Shown one piece after another: positions 1-9,205 of a stretch of DNA of 64,000 nt. Source of the stretch: Muricomes sp049840515. GTDB lineage: Bacteria; Bacillota; Clostridia; Lachnospirales; Lachnospiraceae. The DNA is taken from positions 1 to 64,000 of the forward strand of contig JASGKW010000026.1 of NCBI GenBank assembly GCA_049840515.1, in the 5' to 3' direction. The translations under genes were made by a program, and so were the position numbers. Under the pieces are notes generated by a model. That model worked only from the letters and a program-made list of their open reading frames with translations. It had not been told where the DNA came from and did not search any database. Position 1 is the stretch's first letter. Each line of letters opens with the position of its first letter.

Positions 1-545
1 AATCATATCAGAAAGCATATGGGTGCTCGTATGAGACAGCTATGGTAGAAGGATGCAAACTACTAAGAAACCCAAAGATAAAGGCGGAAATACAGCTACT
101 TAAGCAGAACCGGCTTAACAGGGAGATGCTGGATGAGTCGGACATATTTGAAAGGTACATGGAAATTGCTTTCTCAGACATCACTAACTTTCTGGACTTC
201 GGAAATGAAAAGATAGAAGTAACCACCAAATCCGGGGATACAAGGGAAATGACGGTAAGCTATGTGAATATCAAAGATTCTTCTCGGGTTGACGGAACGC
301 TAATCAGGGAAGTATCACAGGGCCGTGATGGGATAAAGGTCAAGCTGCTGGACCCGATGAAAGCACTTGACTGGATTTCTCAGCATATGGATATGGCTAC
401 AGAGGAGCAGAAAACGCGGATTGAGCTTATGAGAGCAAGAAAGCAGTCTATCACTGGGGAAAATGAAACAGACGATGCTCTTCATAAGTTGGATGAAATA
501 TTGAAGGGTGTGTATGGCAATGCAGTTAAGCAGGAAACAGAATGA
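1..545 (+). CDS. Phage terminase small subunit (5' end outside window)
   Basis: DNA-recognition subunit of the phage packaging motor, by position and sequence. The frame is open from the left edge (codons from position 3 read SYQKAYGCSYETAMVEG), so the ATG at 42 is internal and the true start lies upstream. The segment AY..AY..SYETA...G..LLRNPKI is typical of the N-terminal helix-turn-helix of terminase small subunits. The rest is a charged helical region ending in an acidic tail. It overlaps the large subunit gene, as is usual for a terS-terL pair. Function is inferred from family resemblance and order. Confidence 0.8.
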   Translation, partial: SYQKAYGCSYETAMVEGCKLLRNPKIKAEIQLLKQNRLNREMLDESDIFERYMEIAFSDITNFLDFGNEKIEVTTKSGDTREMTVSYVNIKDSSRVDGTLIREVSQGRDGIKVKLLDPMKALDWISQHMDMATEEQKTRIELMRARKQSITGENETDDALHKLDEILKGVYGNAVKQETE

Positions 546-1770
546 ATATATTATTAATGCAACGCACCGATGGAATATTAAAACCGGAGCCGTGCGTTCA
601 GGTAAGTCTTTTGTAGATACGTCCTACATAGTGCCATCACGGATTCGTGAGAGAGATGGAAAGCCGGGATTAAATGTTATCCTGGGAGTATCCAGGGAAA
701 CGGTAGAACGTAATGTGCTACAACCGATGCGAGAAATATATACGGATAAGCTGGTAAGCACCATCAATAGCCGCAACATTGCCAGAATATGTGGCGAAGA
801 TGTTTATTGCTTAGGCGCAGAAAAAATCAGTCAAGTCGCAAAAATTCAGGGCTCCTCCATCAAGTATTGTTATGGTGATGAGGTGGCAAAGTGGAATCAG
901 GAAGTATTCCAGATGCTGAAATCCCGCCTTGATAAGCAGTACAGTTGTTTTGATGGTTCCTGTAATCCGGAAAACCCTACACACTGGTTAAAAAAGTTCC
1001 TTGATTCTGATGCTGATATTTATTTGCAGAAGTATCGGATATTTGATAATCCGTTTCTGCCATCAGAATATGTATATAACCTCTGTAAGGAGTATGAGGG
1101 AACCATTTATTATGACCGATTAATTGAAGGGAAATGGAAACGTGCCGAAGGGGCCATATACCGGAAGTTTGCAGATGCTCCTATTACTTTTATGCAGAAA
1201 GTGGACAGGGAAAACATTGCCAGAATTGAAATCGGTGTTGACTTTGGAGGTAATGGGTCTGGGCATTCTTTTGTGGCAACGGGAAAATATAATGGTGGTA
1301 AGATGCAGGGTCTCCTGAGTAGAAGACACATGAATAAAGATTATCCACAGGGCATTGACGCCAATCTCTTGTCAGAGCTTTTTTTGCAGTTTTTAGAAGT
1401 GGTTATTGAAAAGTATGGTGTGCCTCAATCGGTTTACTGGGATAATGCAGAAACAGTCTTGGGGCAGAGCATCACAAATGCCTGTCGGAAGAAATACCCA
1501 CGCATCATTGTGCTGCCTGCCTGGAAAATAAGAATAAAAGATAGAATTGATTACACAGTCCGGCTCATGGGAGCAGGGCTTTTTTCATTAACAGAAGATT
1601 GCGAGACATTATCTACTGCATTGCAGGATGCCGTCTGGGACAGTAAGGCCGATGAGGATGTGCGCTTGGATGATGGCACAAGCGACATTGATACGCTGGA
1701 TGCCTTTGAATATTCGATAGAGAGAGACATTACACAAGGTGAGCGAAAGCCTTTGAAAGGAGGGATTTAA
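520..1770 (+). CDS. Phage terminase large subunit
   Basis: ATP-driven packaging motor and nuclease of the prophage. A Walker-A-like segment (GAVRSGKSF) lies near residue 25. The nuclease-side acidic motif VDFGGNGSGHSF lies near residue 240, and the C-terminus has an acidic run around DTSDIDTLDAFEYS. About 416 residues is normal for PBSX/SPP1-type large terminases. ATG 520 (MQLSRKQNEY) is preferred over GTG 508 and ATG 514, because AAGGGTG at 504-510 sits nine bases before it and family members begin the same way. It overlaps terS by 26 bases, and the portal follows directly. Confidence 0.92.
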   Translation: MQLSRKQNEYIINATHRWNIKTGAVRSGKSFVDTSYIVPSRIRERDGKPGLNVILGVSRETVERNVLQPMREIYTDKLVSTINSRNIARICGEDVYCLGAEKISQVAKIQGSSIKYCYGDEVAKWNQEVFQMLKSRLDKQYSCFDGSCNPENPTHWLKKFLDSDADIYLQKYRIFDNPFLPSEYVYNLCKEYEGTIYYDRLIEGKWKRAEGAIYRKFADAPITFMQKVDRENIARIEIGVDFGGNGSGHSFVATGKYNGGKMQGLLSRRHMNKDYPQGIDANLLSELFLQFLEVVIEKYGVPQSVYWDNAETVLGQSITNACRKKYPRIIVLPAWKIRIKDRIDYTVRLMGAGLFSLTEDCETLSTALQDAVWDSKADEDVRLDDGTSDIDTLDAFEYSIERDITQGERKPLKGGI

Positions 1771-1771
1771 A

Positions 1772-3301
1772 ATGTTTCGATTAGCGTCAGACGAAGAATT
1801 GACAGACAACAAATTAGGAGAGTTCCTCCGGGAGCACTCATTGGAATCGACATTCCGTTATCAGAAGCTCAAAAATGCTTACGAGACGGACTATCCGATA
1901 TTTTATCAGGAGGATAAGCCAGAGTGGAAACCGGACAACCGGATTGCAGTCAATTTCGCAAAATATATCGTTGACACCATGAACGGGTTTTTCATCGGTC
2001 ACCCTATTAAGATTAAAGCGGATGAGGACAGTATCGGTAAGTTCGTGGAATTTCTGGACCAGTATAATGACCAGGATGATAACAATGCAGAACTATCTAA
2101 GATATGCAGTATTTATGGGAAAGGCTATGAAATGTATTATGTTGATGAAATTGGCAAGATAGGAATTACATACCTGACCCCAATGGATGCTTTCATGATT
2201 TATGATGATTCGGTGCTGTGCAAACCGAGAAACTTTGTCAGGTTGTACATGGATTCGGATAATATACTGCATGGTAGCGTGTCTGATGAGAACACAGTGC
2301 GATACTTCACTCAGAAGGGAGAACTTGTTTGGGAGAAGGAAGAAGAAATACATGGCTTTGATGGGGTTCCGGCCACAGAGTTTGTGGAGAATGAAGAGCA
2401 GTTAGGAATTTTTGAGCCAGTACTGACCATGATTAATGCTTATAATAAGGCATTATCTGAAAAGGCAAATGATGTAGATTATTTTGCGGATGCCTATTTA
2501 AAAGTACTTGGAGCTGTGGTGGATGACACGGGACTTAAAGATATTCGGAATAACCGAATCGTTAGCTTTCCGCCAGCACTGAAAGATGTACTTCCGGAAG
2601 TGGAGTTTATGGGGAAACCGAATAGCGATGACACACAAGAAAATTTGATAGACCGCCTGGAGAAGCTGATTTTTCAGATTAGCATGGTAGCGAATATTTC
2701 TGATGAAAGCTTTGGCACCAGCTCTGGCATAGCTTTGAAATATAAATTACAGGCCATGAGTAATCTTGAGAAGACCAAAGAACGTAAATTTACATCAGGA
2801 ATGAATCGCAGATATAAATTGATTTTCAGCAATCCGGTATCTGGCATGAAGAGGGATGACTGGGTAAAACTGCATTATCATTTTACACCTAACTTTCCTG
2901 CAAATGTTCTGGAAGAAACCCAGATTGCACAGAACATTGATGGGATTGTATCTCAGGAAACATTGTTGTCAGTTCTTTCTATCGTTGATAATGCACAGAC
3001 AGAGATTCAGAAGATGGAGCAGGAACAGGAGAAAGCACAGATAACCGATGTAAGCCAAGGCTTGCTGAATCGCTTGTCAGGTGATTCCGGTGCACAGAAC
3101 ACGGATGGTGGAGGAGCTCAACAGCAATCGGCAGAGGTTCAGGGAAAGCAGCTTAACGGCGCGCAAACGCAAAGCCTAATTGCTATCATGTCACAGTTTA
3201 CGGCTGGAACGCTGACCGAAGGCCAGGCAATCAAATTGATTGCCGCGTCAATTGGTGTCAGCAATGAGGACGCTAAACAGATTCTGAATGGAGTCGTGTA
3301 A
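1772..3301 (+). CDS. Phage portal protein (SPP1 gp6-like)
   Basis: Forms the dodecameric portal ring through which DNA enters the capsid. The 509 residues match the SPP1 gp6 class. Segments such as NRIAVNFAKYIVDTMNGFFIGHPI near residue 55, a central body with FAKLDDVDYFADAYLKVLG-like text, and a long charged Q/E-rich tail (residues ~410-509) are typical. The tail contains QGLLNRLSGDSG and a Gly/Gln-rich linker. The ATG at 1772 follows AAAGGAGGG. It sits between terminase and minor head gene, the canonical order. Confidence 0.92.
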   Translation: MFRLASDEELTDNKLGEFLREHSLESTFRYQKLKNAYETDYPIFYQEDKPEWKPDNRIAVNFAKYIVDTMNGFFIGHPIKIKADEDSIGKFVEFLDQYNDQDDNNAELSKICSIYGKGYEMYYVDEIGKIGITYLTPMDAFMIYDDSVLCKPRNFVRLYMDSDNILHGSVSDENTVRYFTQKGELVWEKEEEIHGFDGVPATEFVENEEQLGIFEPVLTMINAYNKALSEKANDVDYFADAYLKVLGAVVDDTGLKDIRNNRIVSFPPALKDVLPEVEFMGKPNSDDTQENLIDRLEKLIFQISMVANISDESFGTSSGIALKYKLQAMSNLEKTKERKFTSGMNRRYKLIFSNPVSGMKRDDWVKLHYHFTPNFPANVLEETQIAQNIDGIVSQETLLSVLSIVDNAQTEIQKMEQEQEKAQITDVSQGLLNRLSGDSGAQNTDGGGAQQQSAEVQGKQLNGAQTQSLIAIMSQFTAGTLTEGQAIKLIAASIGVSNEDAKQILNGVV

Positions 3302-3302
3302 A

Positions 3303-4722
3303 ATGGACAGCAAAGAATATTGGAGCCAACGGGAGGCGGCGCAGCAAGAAGAACGTTAAGGACGAGCTAGAATACAATAAAAGAATCCAAGAAATCTACA
3401 ACTATACGATGGATAACGTTCAGAAGGAAATCAATGGATTCTATGCCAGATATGCGAAAGCTGAAGGGATAACCTTGAGTGAGGCTAAGAAGAGAGTGTC
3501 ACAGCTTGATATAGATGCCTACGGGCGCAAAGCTGAACGCTATGTAAAGGATAAGACCTTCACGAAAGAGGCTAATGAAGAAATGCGGCTCTACAATGCC
3601 ACCATGAAGATTAATCGGCTGGAATTGTTAAAAGCAAATATCGGTCTTGAGCTAGTGGACGGGTTTGATGAGCTGCAGAAGTTCTTTGACTCCACTCTGA
3701 CGGACCGAACTATGGCAGAGTTTAAGCGGCAATCTGGTATTCTCGGAAAGTCGGTATTAAATAACGAAAAGGCAGCGCACTCCATCGTGAATGCATCTTT
3801 TCAAAATGCGAAGTTCTCTGATAGGATATGGATGTATCAGGACATGCTCAAGTCAGAGCTGTCCAGCCAATTGAAGATTGGCATGATACAGGGCAGAAAT
3901 CCCCGAGTACTGGCAAGGCATATTTCAAAGGTCTTTGGAGTCAGCCGGAGCAATGCAGAACGGCTCATGCAGACGGAGCTTGCCAGAGTGCAGACGGAGG
4001 CTCAGAAACAGTCCTATGAGAGGAATGGCTATACCCAGTATGAATTTATAGCAGAGCCTACAGCCTGTCCCATATGCAAAGCCTTGGACGGAAGGGTTTT
4101 TGATGTGAAAAAGATGATGCCAGGAACAAATGCTGCCCCTATACATCCTCACTGTCGTTGCAGTACGGCAGCCCATATGGACAGAGAAGAATTTGACAAG
4201 TGGCTGGGCTTCTTAGATAAGGGCGGGACAACGGAGGAGTGGGAGAAAATCAAGGCGAAAAGTGTTGTAAAATCCGGCAAGAGTGGTAAAATAATATCAG
4301 GAGCGGTAAGTGGCGCAAGAAATCCATATGGAAAAGCTGCGGATGTACACGCTAGGAAGTATTATGGAGCAGTAAGGAAGATGACTACGGATGTTTCAAA
4401 GATTGCAAAGAGTACAGGATATTCAAAGGAAGAGATTCAGGCAATTAAGAATTATTTATTTGTCGATGAGCATGATTTAGGGGATAACGGTGTTAGACAG
4501 TTCGATTCAGATTATATGATTGCAGAATCGTGGCAACGTCTTATAGACGGGAAACCACAGCCCCATGATTTGATTTTGATAAATCATGAGATAATGGAAA
4601 GAAAGCTGATAAAGCAGGGGTTATCTCAAAATGATGCGCATAATCAGGCCACTGCTAAATATAATTACGATAAGGAGGCAAGCGAGTTCTATGGTAAGAT
4701 TAAAAAGTTTAAAAAAGAATAG
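3303..4722 (+). CDS. Minor head protein (SPP1 gp7 family) with extra C-terminal domain; single-base frameshift
   Basis: Minor capsid protein of the SPP1 gp7 class, thought to sit near the portal. The gp7 core (mature residues ~30-300) includes the diagnostic stretch with TACPICKALDGRVF and PIHPHCRCSTAA. The reading frame starts at ATG 3303 (MDSKEYWSQREAAQQEER) and breaks at TAA 3357. The downstream frame reads on as KDELEYNKRIQEIYNY, so one extra T at 3356-3357 explains the break. The restored protein is about 472 residues. The last ~130 residues are not part of the gp7 core. They carry NHEIMERKLIKQGLSQNDAH and look like a toxin-type or polyvalent-protein domain of unknown activity. Confidence 0.85.
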
Positions 4723-4930
4723 CTCCACAGTAGAGTGCGATATTATTCCCGAAGATAGTAAACAGCGCGGTCATATCGTAGTAAATTTAGTTTCGGGGGA
4801 ATTGGAGGGGTATTCCTTGCCGGAGGGATATGAATGGTGTAAAAATCACGTTCACCACGCACAAATGACTTTATACGAGCTGGCCAAGGAAAAGAATATG
4901 CCAGATGAAAAATTAATAATGTGGTATTAG
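4691..4930 (+). CDS. Small protein overlapping the minor head gene; possible partner of its C-terminal domain
   Basis: Seventy-nine residues, start ATG 4691 after AAGGAGG at 4674-4680, overlapping the end of the minor head gene by 32 bases. It has no membrane segment or signal peptide. Visible text includes SLPEGYEWCKNHVHHAQMTL and a C-terminal KLIMWY. Tight overlap behind a protein with a toxin-like tail suggests a translationally coupled partner or immunity protein, but that is inference. I do not recognise a specific family with certainty. Confidence 0.6.
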   Translation: MVRLKSLKKNSSTVECDIIPEDSKQRGHIVVNLVSGELEGYSLPEGYEWCKNHVHHAQMTLYELAKEKNMPDEKLIMWY

Positions 4931-4952
4931 CTGCAATAAATAATAAGTATGC

Positions 4953-4985
4953 ACCACTGGTCAAATGGCTGGTGGTTTTATTATG
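4953..4985 (+). terminator. Hairpin with U-rich tail after the minor head module
   Basis: ACCACTGG (4953-4960) pairs with CTGGTGGT (4969-4976), including two wobble pairs, followed by TTTATTAT. It lies between the small gene and the Prp-like gene and may reduce read-through between head modules. Weak to moderate as a terminator. Confidence 0.45.
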
Positions 4986-5011
4986 CTCATTTTTAAGGAG
5001 GTGGGTTGCTT

Positions 5012-5299
5012 ATGATTGAAGTAAGTGTTTTAAAGGATGAGATAAGAGTGCTTGGACATGCTGGATATGCTCCATCAGGGCAAGATATTGTGTGCGCTGG
5101 AATAACTACCTTAACTCAGACGCTGGCAGCATCTTTGGATAATCTGACAGAGGACAGTTCAGAGTATACATTGGCTCCCGGTATATTTATCTTAAAAACA
5201 AAGGATTTATCAGCAAAAGCTAAATTGTTGGTAGATTCTTTTTTTATTGGTGTCTGCGGCATTGCGGATGCCTACCCGGATTACGTCCGGATTGTATAA
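5012..5299 (+). CDS. Phage-encoded Prp-type cysteine protease
   Basis: Homologue of Prp (YsxB), the cysteine protease that removes the N-terminal extension of ribosomal protein L27 in Firmicutes and processes some phage capsid proteins. The signature is GHAGYAPSGQDIVCAG, with catalytic His near residue 16 and Cys near residue 28. The protein has 95 residues, normal for Prp. ATG 5012 is chosen over TTG 5006 because AAGGAGG (4995-5001) is correctly spaced. It lies immediately before scaffold and capsid genes, both of which carry an LQxF-type Prp cleavage motif near the N-terminus. A role in head maturation is therefore likely. Confidence 0.85.
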   Translation: MIEVSVLKDEIRVLGHAGYAPSGQDIVCAGITTLTQTLAASLDNLTEDSSEYTLAPGIFILKTKDLSAKAKLLVDSFFIGVCGIADAYPDYVRIV

Positions 5300-5379
5300 A
5301 ATCTTGTCCGGAACTGACGTTAAACTATAGTGAACACCCCAGGCAATTTGTGAATGGGGCGGGCACGGAAAGGAAGGTT

Positions 5380-6075
5380 ATGAGAAATAGAATTTACTTA
5401 GCAATGAAAGAAGAAAAAGCTCCCTTTGACCTGCAATTATTTACGGAAGGTGATGGAGACGGTGCTGGGGCCGGTGAAGGCAATGGCGGCGGAACCGATA
5501 CAGGTGATGGTGATACGGGGGGAAATAACGGGGACAGTAAGCTGTTAACTTTTGACGATTTTCTGAAAGGCGAGGGAAATCAGGCAGAGTTTGACCGCAG
5601 GATGCAGAAAGCTGTAAATACGGCAGTGACCAACGCCCAGCAAAAATGGCAGGCACTGACGGATGATGAGCTGTCTGAGGCTGAAAAACTGGCAAAAATG
5701 ACAAAAGAAGAAAAAGCTGAGTACAAAGCTAAGAAGTTGGAAAAAGAGCTGGAAAGCTTAAAACAGGCGAATGTCCTGTCGGATATGTCGAAGACGGCAC
5801 GGAAGATGCTGTCCGAAGAAGATATCAATATTCCGGATGACCTCTTGTCTCATCTTGTGTCAGTTGATGCAGAGAATACAAAAACAGCAGTCGATTCTTT
5901 CGCTAAACTGTTTAAGGAATCAGTGCAGAATGCTGTTAAGGATGCTTTAAAGGGGAATCCGCCAAAGGCAGGGACAGGAGGAAGGGCAACAGTAACTAAG
6001 GAACAGATTTTCGCAATCAAAGACCCGGCAGAACGTCAGAGGATGATTGCAGAAAACATTACATTATTTGAGTAG
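5380..6075 (+). CDS. Phage scaffold protein (DUF4355-like)
   Basis: Internal scaffold for capsid assembly. It has a Gly/Asp-rich low-complexity region (residues ~22-50), a long Lys/Glu-rich coiled coil (~85-145) and a basic C-terminus, the usual layout of Firmicutes phage scaffolds. Residues ~14-24 read APFDLQLFTEG, which contains the LQ[LF]F motif cut by Prp proteases. ATG 5380 is preferred, with AAAGGAAGG just before it. ATG 5350 and 5404 are alternatives. It is followed after 13 bases by the major capsid gene. Confidence 0.85.
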   Translation: MRNRIYLAMKEEKAPFDLQLFTEGDGDGAGAGEGNGGGTDTGDGDTGGNNGDSKLLTFDDFLKGEGNQAEFDRRMQKAVNTAVTNAQQKWQALTDDELSEAEKLAKMTKEEKAEYKAKKLEKELESLKQANVLSDMSKTARKMLSEEDINIPDDLLSHLVSVDAENTKTAVDSFAKLFKESVQNAVKDALKGNPPKAGTGGRATVTKEQIFAIKDPAERQRMIAENITLFE

Positions 6076-6088
6076 AAGGAGAAAAAAT

Positions 6089-7291
6089 ATGCATAACGTG
6101 AAAAAATTGGGATTACAGGTATTTGCTACACCTGACAATTTGACCGGAAAGGCTCAGATTCAGGTAAGGGCAAGAGAAATTGATTTTGTCACATCATTTG
6201 GAAAAAATATGCAGGCATTGCTTGACATTATGGGGATTACCCGGATGATTAAGAAAGAGAATGGGTCAGCTCTAAAAACGAAAACGGTGACGGGCGTCTT
6301 GCAGCCTGGGAACGTAGAAGAGGGGGGCGAAATCCCGCTATCCCAGTACACTGTAGAAGAAAAGGTGTTTGATTCCATCGAGATTGAGAAATACAGAAAG
6401 GGTGTTTCACTTGAGGCAATCGCTGGCAGAGGGTATGATGCGGCAGTCGAAATGACGGATGCGGAATTTAAGGCTGATTTGCAGAACAAAGTAATGGACA
6501 GGTTCTATGCTCAGCTTAAAATGGGTTCTCTGGTGGGGCATGAGGCAACTTGGCAGATGGCAATTGCTATGGCAATCGGAAGGGTCAAGGATAAGTTCAA
6601 AAAGATGAAACGAACTGCCACAGGCGTTGCAGTATGGGTGAATACACTTGATGTGTATAAATATGTTGGTGGCGCAGAAATCACCATTCAGAACGCGTTT
6701 GGAATGGATTACATAAAGAATTTCCTTGGTGCTGATATTGTGTTCATTTCTTCTGAAATCGACCAAGATGTTGTAATTGCCACTCCGCTGAATAACATCT
6801 TAGCATATTATGTTGACCCAGGGGATTCAGAGTTTGTAAAGGCGGGTCTGTCTTATACAACGGACTCTGCTACAGGGTTTATCGGATTCCATGCACAAGG
6901 AGACTATACAAGAGCCATTTCTGACATGTTTGCAATTATGGGAGTTCGGCTTTTTGCTGAATATTTGGATGCAATTGCTCATATTTCTGTGGGAGGTTCT
7001 GATACGCAGACGCTTGGAAATCTTACAGTGACAGCGGAGAAAGGAACAGAGGCAGGAAAGACGAAAATTACTGTAGAGCCTCAGTTGGCATCTATTAACA
7101 ACGGTTACAAGTATAAGGTAGCTGCATCAGCGACAACTGTCACTTATGGCATGGATGTGAAAAACTGGACAAAATGGGATGGAATTTCTGAGATTGCAGC
7201 AGCGAAAACTCAGCATGTTACTGTTGTGGAGATTGACCCGAATTTCAAAGCTGTACGCTCCGGGGATGTAGTCGCAGTTACACCGGACTAA
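6089..7291 (+). CDS. Major capsid protein (HK97 fold)
   Basis: Main head protein, about 400 residues. ATG 6089 follows AGAAGGAG at 6075-6082, while the longer frame upstream lacks a ribosome site. The N-terminus reads KKLGLQVFATPDN, a Prp cleavage motif (LQVF|A), so the mature protein probably starts near residue 13. The central part (EGGEIPLSQYTVEEKVFDSIEIEKYRKG) is typical of this capsid class. The last ~85 residues form a separate beta-rich decoration-like domain (TVTAEKGTEAGKTKITVEP). The gene follows the scaffold. Confidence 0.92.
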   Translation: MHNVKKLGLQVFATPDNLTGKAQIQVRAREIDFVTSFGKNMQALLDIMGITRMIKKENGSALKTKTVTGVLQPGNVEEGGEIPLSQYTVEEKVFDSIEIEKYRKGVSLEAIAGRGYDAAVEMTDAEFKADLQNKVMDRFYAQLKMGSLVGHEATWQMAIAMAIGRVKDKFKKMKRTATGVAVWVNTLDVYKYVGGAEITIQNAFGMDYIKNFLGADIVFISSEIDQDVVIATPLNNILAYYVDPGDSEFVKAGLSYTTDSATGFIGFHAQGDYTRAISDMFAIMGVRLFAEYLDAIAHISVGGSDTQTLGNLTVTAEKGTEAGKTKITVEPQLASINNGYKYKVAASATTVTYGMDVKNWTKWDGISEIAAAKTQHVTVVEIDPNFKAVRSGDVVAVTPD

Positions 7292-7310
7292 GGTTAAGGA
7301 GGCGAGGCAG

Positions 7311-7640
7311 ATGGCAATACTTGATGATGTGAAGACGCTCCTAGATATTGAGGCTTCAGACATGGAGAATAAGCTTAATTTGATTATTTCCAACGCAGAA
7401 AAGCAGGTGCTTGCATATCTGCCTGAAAGCGTAACGGAAGTTCCTGGTGTTTTACAGTATATTGTCTGTGAACTTGCCATTGTACGATTCAACCGGATAG
7501 GAAATGAGGGTATGTCCAGTTATTCTCAGGAAGGGGAAAGCATTACTTACGGTGATGATATCTCCCCATATCTTCCGGCAATCCAAGCTTGGTTGAATAC
7601 GCAGGAAAACAATAACAGAGGGGTGGTGAGGTTTTTGTGA
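7311..7640 (+). CDS. Head-tail connector (phage Gp6-like)
   Basis: Protein of 109 residues that likely forms the first ring of the head-tail connector. The N-terminus MAILDDVKTLLDIEASDMENKLNLI followed by a helical core and a short acidic loop (QEGESITYGDD) is typical of small Gp6/DUF3199 connectors. GGAGGCGAGGCAG precedes ATG 7311. Its stop overlaps the GTG start of the next gene, consistent with translational coupling. Confidence 0.78.
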   Translation: MAILDDVKTLLDIEASDMENKLNLIISNAEKQVLAYLPESVTEVPGVLQYIVCELAIVRFNRIGNEGMSSYSQEGESITYGDDISPYLPAIQAWLNTQENNNRGVVRFL

Positions 7641-7940
7641 GGTATGACACCCCTATTTATTTTGTGAGAAAGACAGAAAAGAAATATGACCCTGTCTCAG
7701 GTGAATGGAAAGAGGGCGTGGAGGTTCGAATCAAGAAATATGCGAATGTAACCCATATGGGTGCAGAGAGGCAGCAAGCAGTGTTCGGGGATGTCAGCTT
7801 CTAAGCGTTTTGTGTTGCGTCTACAGCGTTCTTATGAGCAAGCCTATGATTATATTGAAATAGGCGGTAAGGCTTATCACACAGACACAGAGAGGCTCCC
7901 GAGTGATAAACAGAGTTTGGTGGTGATGAGAAATGGCTGA
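7637..7940 (+). CDS. Head-tail stopper/closure protein; single-base frameshift
   Basis: GTG 7637 overlaps the previous stop and starts VRYDTPIYFVRKTEKKYDPVSGEW. The frame stops at 7802-7804, but the next frame continues with SKRFVLRLQRSYEQAYDYIEIGGKAYHTDTERLPSDKQSLVVMRNG up to TGA 7938-7940. Removing one T from TT at 7799-7800 joins them into a protein of about 100 residues, the normal size for a phage head closure protein. The stop overlaps the next ATG. The break is most likely a sequence error. Confidence 0.7.
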
Positions 7941-8268
7941 TATTAAAATTGAGGGCTTGGAAAAGTTGCAGAAAGCACTGAAAAAGAATGTCACTCTCAG
8001 TGATGTAAAAAGAGTTGTAAAGCAGAATGGTTCTGAATTGCAATCTAAGGCGAAAAGAAAGGCTCCAGTTGATACAGGGGATTTGAAAAGGAGTATTGGA
8101 CTGGAAATTTCGAGCGGTGGCATGACGGCAAAAGTTGAACCAACTGTTGAGTATGCGGCTTATCTGGAGTATGGAACGAGGTTCCAAAAAGCACAGCCGT
8201 ACCTCAAGCCATCCCTAGAAGAACAGGAAAAACAATTTAAGTCAGATATGCAGAAACTTGTGAAATAG
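7933..8268 (+). CDS. HK97 gp10-like head-tail joining protein
   Basis: A 111-residue protein of the HK97 gp10 class, which joins the completed head to the tail. The signature KAPVDTGDLKRSI (residues ~44-56) and VEYAAYLEYGTRFQKAQPYLKPSLEE (~72-97) are diagnostic. ATG 7933 overlaps the previous gene by eight bases. A gap of nine bases separates it from the next gene. Confidence 0.9.
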   Translation: MADIKIEGLEKLQKALKKNVTLSDVKRVVKQNGSELQSKAKRKAPVDTGDLKRSIGLEISSGGMTAKVEPTVEYAAYLEYGTRFQKAQPYLKPSLEEQEKQFKSDMQKLVK

Positions 8269-8277
8269 GAGGCAGAT

Positions 8278-8667
8278 ATGAGTAAAACAGCGGAACAGGC
8301 GGTACATGACCGAATATGGCAGATAGTATCGCCTATGGTCAACGATAATGTTTATGAAAGTCGTCCTATGACAGAGGTGGACTATCCATTTTCTGACTTT
8401 GAAGATTGTTCCACAGGCTTTTCTGGGACAAAAAATGGTACTACTGCGAGGGTAATATTGAACCTAAATATATGGGATATAGAAAACAACCGTAAAAAGG
8501 TATCTGAAATAGGCTCGGAAATACTGCGCCAGTCTATGTTGTTAAAAGAGGCTTTCGGATATCCAGTAACATTAAGGATTAGTGATTCCACCGTGCAAAT
8601 GCTACATGACAGGACAGTGAGGCCCTATCTGTGGCGGTGTATGGTGCATTTAGAATTTGAAATATAG
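8278..8667 (+). CDS. Tail completion/terminator protein
   Basis: Protein of 129 residues located between the gp10-like gene and the major tail protein, the position of tail terminator proteins in siphoviruses. The family is recognised mainly by position and size. Visible features are an N-terminal helix (AEQAVHDRIWQIVSPMV) and a beta-rich centre ending WRCMVHLEFEI. The ribosome site AGGAGG lies six bases before ATG 8278. Confidence 0.7.
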   Translation: MSKTAEQAVHDRIWQIVSPMVNDNVYESRPMTEVDYPFSDFEDCSTGFSGTKNGTTARVILNLNIWDIENNRKKVSEIGSEILRQSMLLKEAFGYPVTLRISDSTVQMLHDRTVRPYLWRCMVHLEFEI

Positions 8668-8678
8668 GAGGTATATAC

Positions 8679-9188
8679 ATGTCAGTAATACAAGGGAAAA
8701 GAATTGTATATTTATACAGGATTTTAAAAGAATCCACAACGAATGATGCGACTGCGATTGCATTCACAAGCGAAAACAGCCGTTCGAAGTCAAGGGATTC
8801 AGACACTGTCTCTACGAAGAGCGGAACAATCAGAGTTCCGAAGGACGTTGAGATTGAGATTCAGACAACAGCACTTTTCGCCGGTGAAAATGATGAGATT
8901 ATTGGCAAACTAGAGAAAGCATTGGATGATGGAGAAGTTTTGGAGATTTGGGAAGTAAATTTGGATAAGCCGCAGGCGGGTGTCGGCACGGATAAATTTG
9001 CGGCTAAATACTATCATGGATACATCACAAGTTTTGAGCTGTCTTCCAATTCAGAAGACCATGCAGAGGCATCCCTTGAATTTGCCATTGAGGGAAAAGG
9101 GGCGGACGGATATGCCACTGTCACAGAGGAGCAGCAGGCGTTAGCGGAATATGTATTCAAGGATACCACAAAAGACACGACACCGTAA
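8679..9188 (+). CDS. Major tail protein (TP901-1/phi13 family)
   Basis: Tail tube subunit of 169 residues. Typical elements are the N-terminal GKRIVYLYRIL, the beta-strand TKSGTIRVPKDVEIEIQTTALF near residue 50, and a C-terminal segment YHGYITSFELSSNSEDHAEASLEFAIEGKG. The acidic tail EYVFKDTTKDTTP is common in this family. AGGAGG precedes ATG 8679. A hairpin terminator follows, as is usual after highly expressed structural genes. Confidence 0.9.
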   Translation: MSVIQGKRIVYLYRILKESTTNDATAIAFTSENSRSKSRDSDTVSTKSGTIRVPKDVEIEIQTTALFAGENDEIIGKLEKALDDGEVLEIWEVNLDKPQAGVGTDKFAAKYYHGYITSFELSSNSEDHAEASLEFAIEGKGADGYATVTEEQQALAEYVFKDTTKDTTP

Positions 9189-9205
9189 GGGAGCACAAAT
9201 TGTTA

